Shown piece by piece: positions 1 through 4,512 of a stretch of DNA of 5,471 nt. Below the pieces are notes generated by a model that saw nothing but the letters and a program-made list of their open reading frames with translations, did no database searches and was not told the origin of the DNA. A program made the translations under genes and the position numbers. The stretch spans positions 1-5,471 of the forward strand of contig DXDC01000186.1 in assembly GCA_019115685.1 (NCBI GenBank), in the 5' to 3' direction. Within the stretch, counting starts at the first letter, position 1, and the number at the start of each line of letters is the position of its first letter. The stretch is from Candidatus Agrococcus pullicola (lineage in GTDB: Bacteria > Actinomycetota > Actinomycetes > Actinomycetales > Microbacteriaceae).

Positions 1-104
1 TCACACAGCGCTTGGCGGCCGGTCGTTCCCGCGGCTGCGTCATCGCCAAGGACCGTACAGCGCTGATGTCGACCCCGTTACCTTCACATGCCTGCCCGAG
101 GGCG

Positions 105-133
105 TGGACAGCGGGCATCTAGTTCGGTACACT
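105..133 (+). promoter_or_regulatory. Probable sigma70-type promoter of the TetR/membrane-protein operon
   Basis: A -35-like hexamer TGGACA (105-110, 5/6 to TTGACA) is followed after exactly 17 nt by a -10-like hexamer TACACT (128-133, 4/6 to TATAAT). Transcription would start near 140, leaving a leader of about 27 nt before the GTG start at 167. This also argues against the upstream in-frame GTG at 104, which would lie inside the -35 region. The promoter is inferred from hexamers only. Confidence 0.5.
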
Positions 134-137
134 TGTA
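128..137. promoter_or_regulatory. Candidate operator for the adjacent TetR regulator
   Basis: TACACTTGTA is a TACA-NN-TGTA inverted repeat lying directly on the proposed -10 hexamer. A second GTAC at 140-143 mirrors the GTAC at 127-130, giving a longer, imperfect symmetrical block (127-143). TetR-family repressors usually bind short palindromes in their own promoter, so autorepression is the natural inference. No second copy of the site was seen elsewhere in the window. Confidence 0.45.
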
Positions 138-166
138 TCGTACTGTTGAAGGATGGGAGATGGGCT

Positions 167-814
167 GTGGCGCGAGGGCGCGGACGCGATCACGATGCGG
201 TCAGGCAGGCGATCGTCGACGCAGCGGGCACGGCGGTCGAGCAGGGGGGCGTCGAGTCGCTGACGTTCCGGCGGGTCGCCGCTACCGCGAACGTATCCCC
301 AGGACGGGTCCAGCACTATTTCACCGACCGAGCCAGCCTGGTGCAGGCCTGCTTCGACGCTGCGCAGGCTAGGGCGCGTTTGCGTGTGGAGGCGACGCTC
401 GCGGCAGTCGAGCCGAGCCCCGCCGAGGTGGTCGCGGCGATTCTCCGCACGATGGTCCCGCGTAGTCCCGAGGACTTCAAAGACCTCCGTGTGGTCACGA
501 TGTTTGAGACCTTGGCGCTCACCGAGCCGGCGCTGGGCCGGGCCCTGCTGGATGGCCACGCAGAGCTGCGCAGACTGTTAATCGATCAGGTTGCGCTCGT
601 TTTACGTAGGCCCAGTTCTGAGTTGGAAGTAACCGGCATCACATCCCCGGAGACGCTCTCTGATGGATTGCTCGCGACGGCCGGCGGGCTCGCGAATGAA
701 GTCCTACACGGCCATCTCGGGTCCGACGAGGCCCACCGGATTCTGGACGCGGCGCTGGCCTACGGACTCGGCAAGAACACGGCGAACGGCACGGAGGCTG
801 GCCATGACACATAA
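167..814 (+). CDS. TetR-family transcriptional regulator
   Basis: This encodes a 215-residue cytoplasmic DNA-binding protein, the usual length for TetR repressors. The N-terminal part holds the TetR helix-turn-helix: a basic head (ARGRGRD), a first helix (AVRQAIVDAAGTAVEQGG), then LTFRRVAATANVSPGRVQHY followed by FTDRASLVQACF, close to the family pattern of T-x-x-x-V-A-x-x-A-x-V-S-x-G-x-x-x-x-Y-F. The remaining two thirds is alpha-helical and divergent, as expected for the ligand-binding domain, so the inducer cannot be named. I choose GTG 167 because GGGAG (155-159) sits 7 nt upstream and the proposed transcription start is near 140. The frame is open further upstream, with a GTG at 104, but that stretch overlaps the promoter. 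The gene overlaps the next one by 11 bp, so it probably represses a two-gene operon that includes itself. Confidence 0.9.
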   Translation: MARGRGRDHDAVRQAIVDAAGTAVEQGGVESLTFRRVAATANVSPGRVQHYFTDRASLVQACFDAAQARARLRVEATLAAVEPSPAEVVAAILRTMVPRSPEDFKDLRVVTMFETLALTEPALGRALLDGHAELRRLLIDQVALVLRRPSSELEVTGITSPETLSDGLLATAGGLANEVLHGHLGSDEAHRILDAALAYGLGKNTANGTEAGHDT

Positions 815-1385
815 CTCCGAGGTGCTGCGGCCGCTCCGGCGAGCCGAGGGACTGGTGCGGGGCCGTTTCGAGATCGAGCACAACGGGTCGACCTACGTCG
901 TCGACGCTCACTACCTCGACTTGGACGAGCGCATCCGCCTCTACCGGGATGGGCGACTGGTCGACACCGCTCGCAGGCGTGCCACGTTCCACATCGGCGG
1001 TGACGCGCGGATCGAGGCTGCGGTCGCTAAGGTCGGCATGAAGTACGTCCGCCTGCGAAAAGGCAAAGCCGGCGACACGAAGCAACTTCCGCCGGCCGAC
1101 GGAACGGCCGAGGCATGGCGAGCGCGGATCGGTCGCGCTCACCCCAACGCAAGCCGGGTCGTCGGCTGGATCTCGCTCGTCGTACTACTGGCTGTGCTCG
1201 GGATCGAGCTTCCCCAACTGGTCAATCTCGGCGGCAACCTGACGCCGCTCATCGGACTGCCGTCGTTCGAGGTCCCGGCACTGACGCTATCGGGCTGGGC
1301 AAACCTGGCGCTTATCTTCCTGGCTGGAGCCGCCGGGCTCGAACGCAGCCTGAGCATGAAGTACAACCCCCTGCTCGACGACTGA
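804..1385 (+). CDS. Small membrane protein with two C-terminal transmembrane segments, function unknown
   Basis: This 193-residue protein is not one I can assign to a named family. Residues 1-110 are soluble and charged: FEIEHNGSTYVVDAHYLDLDE and LYRDGRLVDT suggest a small beta-rich domain. A first membrane segment follows at about 119-140 (VVGWISLVVLLAVLGIELPQ), then a Gly/Pro/Leu loop, a second segment at about 157-178 (ALTLSGWANLALIFLAGAAG), and a short tail ending in LLDD. There is no signal peptide. ATG 804 is chosen over upstream in-frame codons because GGAGG (793-797) lies 6 nt before it, and its first 11 bp overlap the end of the regulator gene, which implies translational coupling. 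It may be the target the TetR protein controls, or a membrane sensor or partner. The frame is open back to 663, but that part is only a shadow of the regulator gene. Confidence 0.75.
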   Translation: MTHNSEVLRPLRRAEGLVRGRFEIEHNGSTYVVDAHYLDLDERIRLYRDGRLVDTARRRATFHIGGDARIEAAVAKVGMKYVRLRKGKAGDTKQLPPADGTAEAWRARIGRAHPNASRVVGWISLVVLLAVLGIELPQLVNLGGNLTPLIGLPSFEVPALTLSGWANLALIFLAGAAGLERSLSMKYNPLLDD

Positions 1386-1430
1386 TCGGCTCGGTGGGTC
1401 GGAACACTCATTCGCGGCGCTTCAAAGACG

Positions 1431-1790
1431 ATGAGAATCGGCGGCGTGGACTCTGCTCTCGACACTGAGCGCGTCGGACAATCTCGAGACAATGGTCGCT
1501 CTGCAGATCAGGGCCGACCGGTGCGGATGGTAAACGGCCCCGGCCGCGAGCGCTTTCTGCCAATCTTGGCCCGCACTCGCTCGATCCAACATTCGGTGGG
1601 GCCGGTTGCCTATGACTGCGTGAAGCTCATCTTCGTTCGGCACGGTTCGGCGATCCTGTTCAGTGAATTCGGTGAGCAGCCAGCCACGACCGGTGACGTG
1701 GTGCTAGTCGGAGCGCGCACATTGTGTGGGAGTGAGCCTGATGGCTCGATCACCGTCACCACCCTGTATCTGGATCGGGACTGTATGTGA
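1431..1790 (+). pseudogene. 5' remnant of an AraC-type regulator, truncated by the IS3 element
   Basis: The frame gives 119 residues. From about residue 48 it reads like the N-terminal sensory (cupin-like) half of an AraC-type regulator: SIQHSVGPVAYDCVKLIFVR, then GSAILFSEFGEQP, GDVVLVGARTLCGSEPDGSI and TVTTLYLDRD. The protein then ends abruptly after CM. The stop TGA (1788-1790) is the first three bases of the IS3 inverted repeat, so the gene was cut by the transposon and the DNA-binding C-terminal domain is missing. The missing part is not found to the right of the IS (from 4447). The start is uncertain: ATG 1431 has no clear ribosome binding site, and the first 45 residues look low in conservation, so GTG 1521 or ATG 1527 are alternatives. 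The family assignment rests on recall of the motif only; the truncation is visible directly. Confidence 0.6.
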
Positions 1791-1812
1791 CTCGCCCCGG
1801 TGTGTCCGGAGA
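1788..1812 (+). repeat. Left terminal inverted repeat of the IS3 element
   Basis: This 25-nt repeat begins TGACTCGCCCCGG and matches the complement of 4422-4446 at 23 of 25 positions; the only differences are TG versus CA at positions 14-15. The first three bases provide the stop codon of the truncated upstream gene. Confidence 0.9.
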
Positions 1813-1838
1813 CAGGATTCCTTGGAAGGATCTGTCTC
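1809..1838 (+). promoter_or_regulatory. Hairpin that would sequester the orfA ribosome binding site
   Basis: GAGACAG (1809-1815) pairs fully with CTGTCTC (1832-1838). Inside, A1817 pairs with T1831, and TCCT (1819-1822) pairs with AGGA (1827-1830) around a TGGA loop. The Shine-Dalgarno GGAAGGA (1824-1830) is in the inner stem and loop, and the outer stem ends one base before the ATG at 1839. A transcript entering from outside the IS would contain the whole hairpin and translate orfA poorly. Several transposons protect themselves from read-through this way; its role here is inferred. Confidence 0.6.
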
Positions 1839-2120
1839 ATGGGACGTCCCAGTAAGTATCCGCGCGAGCTTCGTGAGCGCGCTGTCCGTATGGTCGCCGA
1901 GGTGCGATCCGATTATCCGAGCGAGTATCAGGCGATGACCGCGGTCGCGCAGATGCTCGGCATAGGTTCGCCGGAAACGATCCGCACCTGGATCCGTCGG
2001 GAGCAGGTCGATGCGGGAGACCGGCCGGGTGTGACGACCGACGCGCAGATGGAGATCAAGCGCCTGAAGCGGGAGAACGCCGAGCTGCGGCGGGCGAACG
2101 AGATCTTGAAGTCGGCTTAG
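1839..2120 (+). CDS. IS3-family transposase OrfA (end truncated by a TAG codon)
   Basis: This is a 93-residue DNA-binding subunit that recognises the IS ends. GRPSKYPRELRERAVRMVAE starts the Transposase_8-type helix-turn-helix, continued by AMTAVAQMLGI and SPETIRTWIRREQ (about 32-55). A leucine-zipper coiled coil, MEIKRLKRENAELRRANEIL, occupies 71-90. The ATG is preceded by GGAAGGA with an 8-nt gap. The frame ends at KSA-TAG (2118-2120). In related OrfA proteins I recall this tail continuing as SAFFA(A)ELDRP, and exactly that reading resumes after the TAG (A-F-F-A) and again beyond the IS110 insertion (A-E-L-D-R-P-H-K-R-stop, 3450-3479). The TAG therefore looks like a TCG-to-TAG change in the last part of orfA. 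Loss of the terminal residues may be tolerable, because the functional product is normally an OrfAB frameshift fusion. Confidence 0.85.
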   Translation: MGRPSKYPRELRERAVRMVAEVRSDYPSEYQAMTAVAQMLGIGSPETIRTWIRREQVDAGDRPGVTTDAQMEIKRLKRENAELRRANEILKSA

Positions 2121-2146
2121 GCTTTCTTCGCGTCAATGTCACGATA

Positions 2147-2307
2147 GAGCGGTCGGCGGGGTTGGCTCTTTTCTTCGCTGCTCCATCTTGGATGGTGGCT
2201 TCTCCGCGATGTGCCGCCCCGTCGACGCCGACGCTCGGTGACTGATGTGGCCTGATAGGGAGCCTGCGCGACTGTCGTCGTGCTCGATTGAGGCGTGCCC
2301 ATCGGCC
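2147..2307 (+). ncRNA. Candidate IS110 bridge RNA with target- and donor-binding loops
   Basis: Two consecutive structured loops can be drawn. Loop 1: outer stem 2147-2158 with 2226-2236 (11 bp, one bulged G at 2152), then GGG 2159-2161 with CCC 2217-2219 and GGC 2164-2166 with GCC 2213-2215, an internal loop, and a terminal hairpin CCATC-TTG-GATGG (2183-2195). Its 5' loop strand contains TTTCTTCGC (2170-2178), identical to the DNA flanking the insertion (2123-2131). Loop 2: GGCC-T-GAT (2249-2256) with ATC-GGCC (2301-2307), an internal loop, and a 7-bp hairpin 2266-2272 with 2277-2283 around TGTC. Its 5' strand has GGAGC (2259-2263), also present at the right end of the element (3442-3446). 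Its 3' strand has ATTGA (2287-2291), complementary to TCAAT at the left tip (2133-2137). This matches the known IS110 bridge RNA plan; exact RNA ends are not visible. Confidence 0.72.
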
Positions 2308-2319
2308 GGCAAGTGTGGG

Positions 2320-2339
2320 GTCGTCATTGGTGGAACGAC
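2320..2339 (+). other. Small hairpin just upstream of the IS110 transposase ribosome binding site
   Basis: GTCGT (2320-2324) pairs with ACGAC (2335-2339) around a 10-nt loop, ending one base before the AAGGAG ribosome binding site (2341-2346). It may separate the structured RNA from the coding part or tune transposase translation. The stem is short, so this is a weak call. Confidence 0.3.
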
Positions 2340-2351
2340 AAAGGAGTCGGC

Positions 2352-3437
2352 ATGATCACGGCTGGTATCGACGCTCACAAGGACAGTTACACGCTCGTCG
2401 CGATCGACGAGGTCGGCAAGCGAGTCGCCGCGCTTACGGTCCCTGCTCGAAAGGCGGGTCACATCCGAGTCCTCGAGTGGCTCGACGAGTTCGGCATGGT
2501 GAAGGTCGCGGTCGAGGACTGCCGTCACCTCACCCGCGCTCTGGAGGCGAGCCTGTTGCTCGCCGGCCATCAGGTGCTGCGGGTGCATACCCGGTTGATG
2601 GCCGGTATGCGGAGGTCATCCCGAGAACCAGGGAAGTCCGATCCGATCGACGCGGAGGCCGTCGCGCGCGTCGCGTTGCGCGAGGACGATCTCTCGACCG
2701 CTCACCTGGCCGGACCGGAGCGCGACCTGAAGCTCTTCTCCGATCACCGCAAGAGACTCGTCGAGCATCGCACCGGGTTGCAGGCGAAACTGCGCTGGTT
2801 CCTTCACGAGCTCGTGCCAGACCTCGAGGTCCCGTCACGAGGAATTCGACGGACGACTGTCTTCGATCAGATCGCCAACGCGATCGCTGGAATCGATGGT
2901 GCGGTCGCCGAGATCGCTCGCGACCTGCTCGCTGACATCATCACTCTCACCCAGCGGATCACGGCCATTGAACGACAGCTCACCGCAATCGTGAGAGCCG
3001 AGTACCCGACAATCCTCGCCGTCCCAGGCATGGGCGTACTTGGGGCGGCTGCGATCGTCGGCGAGACCGCCGGCGTCAGCCGTTTCAAGAGCAGGGACGC
3101 GTTCGCGCGGTTCAACGGCACGGCGCCCATCCCGGTCTGGTCGGGCAACAACGTGAAAGTGCGGCTCTCGCGCGGCGGCAATCGACGCATCAACACCTCC
3201 CTCCATATGGCTGCGGTGACCCAACAACGCCTCGGTGGCGAGGGTGCTGTCTACTTCGCGAAGCAGGTCAGCGCCGGCAAGACTCGAGCCGAGGCACTCC
3301 GGCTGCTGCGGCGCCGGATCTCGGACCGGGTGTTCACGGCTCTCCGTCAGGACGAAGCAGCCCGAGCCACGACCGAGCACCGCACCCCGATCACTCTGAA
3401 CACGACCCTGAAGAGCATTCTCACCCCCGCGGCTTGA
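2352..3437 (+). CDS. IS110-family transposase (DEDD/serine recombinase), intact
   Basis: This 361-residue enzyme cuts and rejoins DNA between the element's junction and a target chosen by a bridge RNA. The N-terminal RuvC-like DEDD domain shows D7 in AGIDAHKDS, E55 in AVEDCRHL, and D97/D100 in EPGKSDPIDAEAVARVAL, with spacing like that of the characterised IS621 enzyme. A helical, coiled-coil middle (about 125-215) follows. The C-terminal Transposase_20 domain (about 216-335) contains ILAVPGMGVLGAAAIVGE, FARFNGTAPIPVWSGNN with S264 as the likely catalytic serine, and RLSRGGNRRINTSLH. ATG 2352 is chosen because AAGGAG (2341-2346) lies 5 nt upstream and the protein then begins with the family's usual MITAGID-type start; the frame is open to 2295 without similarity. 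No frameshift or missing key residue was seen. The stop overlaps a TTGACA hexamer. Confidence 0.93.
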   Translation: MITAGIDAHKDSYTLVAIDEVGKRVAALTVPARKAGHIRVLEWLDEFGMVKVAVEDCRHLTRALEASLLLAGHQVLRVHTRLMAGMRRSSREPGKSDPIDAEAVARVALREDDLSTAHLAGPERDLKLFSDHRKRLVEHRTGLQAKLRWFLHELVPDLEVPSRGIRRTTVFDQIANAIAGIDGAVAEIARDLLADIITLTQRITAIERQLTAIVRAEYPTILAVPGMGVLGAAAIVGETAGVSRFKSRDAFARFNGTAPIPVWSGNNVKVRLSRGGNRRINTSLHMAAVTQQRLGGEGAVYFAKQVSAGKTRAEALRLLRRRISDRVFTALRQDEAARATTEHRTPITLNTTLKSILTPAA

Positions 3438-3439
3438 CA
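3434..3439 (+). promoter_or_regulatory. Outward -35 hexamer at the right tip of the IS110 element
   Basis: A perfect TTGACA overlaps the transposase stop codon, 10 bp from the right end. In a circular form joining right to left end, it would sit about 17 nt before TGTCAC (2137-2142, only 3/6 to TATAAT) and point into the bridge RNA and transposase. IS110 elements are known to rebuild a promoter at this junction. The -10 match is weak, so the hexamer is the only firm part. Confidence 0.45.
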
Positions 3440-3449
3440 TAGGAGCATC

Positions 3450-4408
3450 GCCGAACTCGACCGGCCACACAAGCGATAGTCGCTTTCATCGACGAACATA
3501 AGGACCGCACTGAGGGTGGGATCCGATGGGGTGTCGAGTCGATCTGCGCTGTGCTCACCCAGCACGGCGTGAAGGTCGCCCCATCGACCTACTACGATGC
3601 CCGCGGGCGCGGACCGTCATCTCAGGCCGTGTCGGATGAGCGGTGGAAGCCGATCATCCTGGCCGCGTGGCAGGCGCACCGCAAGGTGCTCGGGGCCCGC
3701 AAGCTCTGGTTGCGGCTGCGCCGTGACGGGCACGACATCGCGCGCTGCACGGTCGAGCGTCTCATGCGTGAGCTCGGGATCGCCGGCGTGTTCCGCGGAA
3801 AGCGGAAACGCCCCGTCGACACGGATCCACGGCAGACCGGCCCAGCGGATCTCGTCGACCGGCACTTCGCTCGGTTGCGCACGAACCAGCTCTGGGTCGC
3901 CGGCTTCACATACGTGTGGACGTGGTCTGGATGGGTCTACGTCGCGTTCGTGTTCGACGCGCACTCCCGCCGCATCATCGGCTGGCGCGCCGCGACGAGC
4001 ATGACCACCCCGCTCGTGCTGGACTGCCTCGACATGGCTCTCTTCACCCGACGCCGCGAAGGCGTCACCGGGTTCGAGGGGCTCACGCACCACACCGACG
4101 CGGGCAGCGTCTACACGTCAATCGCCTTCACTGACCGGCTCGTCGACGAAGGCATCGACCCGTCCGTCGGAACCGTCGGCGACGCCTACGACAACTCGCT
4201 CGCGGAGTCACAGATCGGGCTCTACAAGTCTGAACTCATCCATCACGAGGGTCCCTGGCGGGACGTCGATCAGGTCGAGGCGGCGACCGCGTCCTGGGTG
4301 CTTTGGTTCAACACCGAACGCACCCATGGCTCTATCGACGACCTCACGCCGCTCGAGGTCGAGCAACTCGATTACGCTCGCAACGAACCGGTCACGAGAG
4401 CCGGCTGA
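3450..4408 (+). pseudogene. IS3-family transposase OrfB, separated from orfA and lacking its first catalytic aspartate
   Basis: The reading frame used for OrfB is open from the IS110 border; recognisable similarity starts at IVAFIDEHKDR (from 3476) and runs through RWGVESICAVLTQHGVKVAP, the HTH_21-type region (HRKVLGARKLWLRLRRDG) and the rve integrase core to the TGA at 4406-4408. The second D (HHTDAGS, codon 4097) and the E (DNSLAES, codon 4205) are 35 residues apart, the canonical DD(35)E spacing. At the first D the motif reads LWVAGFTYV where IS3 relatives have LWVADFTYV: codon 3902-3904 is GGC instead of GAC. 3450-3479 also contains the displaced OrfA tail in another frame. The nearest start, GTG 3551, lies inside the domain and gives 285 residues. 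With no orfA joined to it and D lost, activity is very unlikely. Confidence 0.88.
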
Positions 4409-4421
4409 CACAGCAAAACAC

Positions 4422-4446
4422 TCTCCGGACATGCCGGGGCGAGTCA
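4422..4446 (-). repeat. Right terminal inverted repeat of the IS3 element
   Basis: Read on the minus strand it begins TGACTCGCCCCGG and pairs with 1788-1812 (23/25). One further base outside each tip (G1787 and C4447) also fits the symmetry. It lies 13 bp after the orfB stop and 66 bp before the serine recombinase start. Confidence 0.9.
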
Positions 4447-4470
4447 CTCAACGAAACGACCAAGACTCGA

Positions 4471-4494
4471 CACCCGTCACACCGGAGGCGGGTG
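4471..4494 (+). other. Inverted repeat in the serine recombinase leader
   Basis: CACCCG (4471-4476) and CGGGTG (4489-4494) form a 6-bp inverted repeat around 12 nt, ending 3 nt before the AAGGAG ribosome binding site (4498-4503). It could be a leader hairpin or a protein-binding site. The leader left between the IS tip and the gene is only 66 bp, so any original promoter may have been removed or replaced. Confidence 0.3.
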
Positions 4495-4512
4495 AGCAAG
4501 GAGCACAAGACC

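Larger units (their letters stand above)
2132..3449 (+). mobile_element. IS110-family element (bridge-RNA type), inserted between IS3 orfA and orfB
   Basis: The orfA tail reading (A-F-F-A) stops at about 2131-2132 and resumes at 3450 (A-E-L-D), which places the element's ends to within a base or two. It has no obvious terminal inverted repeats and at most a 2-bp repeat (GC at 2130-2131 and 3450-3451), both typical of IS110. The left non-coding end is 220 nt and the right end only 12 nt. This is the IS110-group layout, with the guide RNA upstream of the transposase, rather than the IS1111 layout. The transposase is intact, so this copy may be active, unlike its IS3 host. Confidence 0.85.
1788..4446 (+). 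mobile_element. IS3-family insertion sequence, interrupted by an IS110-family element
   Basis: Its ends are TGACTCGCCCCGG... and its complement ...CCGGGGCGAGTCA, the TG...CA tips typical of the IS3 family. Inside are orfA (helix-turn-helix plus coiled coil) and orfB (rve/DDE integrase) in the -1 frame relative to orfA, the arrangement used for programmed frameshifting. Removing the inner element leaves about 1.34 kb, a normal IS3 size. The bases outside the tips (TATG on the left, CTCA on the right) do not match, so there is no 3-4 bp target duplication. The copy looks defective: nonsense codon in orfA, first catalytic aspartate lost in orfB, and a 1.3-kb insertion between them. Its ends could still be mobilised in trans by a related transposase. 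Confidence 0.9.

Noticed and set aside
1..103. Short open stretches before the TetR gene, including one in frame with it back to position 2
   Set aside because: No start with a ribosome binding site and no recognisable protein motif; the in-frame stretch would cross the proposed promoter. It could be the end or upstream region of a neighbour outside the window.
104..166. Upstream GTG start (104) for the TetR regulator
   Set aside because: It lies in the -35 region of the proposed promoter, has no ribosome binding site, and adds a non-homologous hydrophobic leader; GTG 167 has GGGAG at 7 nt.
2288..2935. 215-codon plus-strand frame rich in R, G and P
   Set aside because: It overlaps the IS110 transposase and bridge RNA region in another frame; the composition is that of a frame-shifted GC-rich gene.
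2835..3470. 211-codon open frame on the minus strand
   Set aside because: It is antisense to the IS110 transposase, has a low-complexity charged composition and no motif; a high-GC shadow frame.
3347..3565. A separate small gene between the IS110 and orfB
   Set aside because: The stretch 3450-3550 reads as the displaced orfA tail and the start of OrfB, so it is explained by the insertion.
1784..4450. A composite transposon carrying cargo
   Set aside because: Only one IS3 element with one pair of inverted repeats is visible; everything between them is IS3 or IS110.
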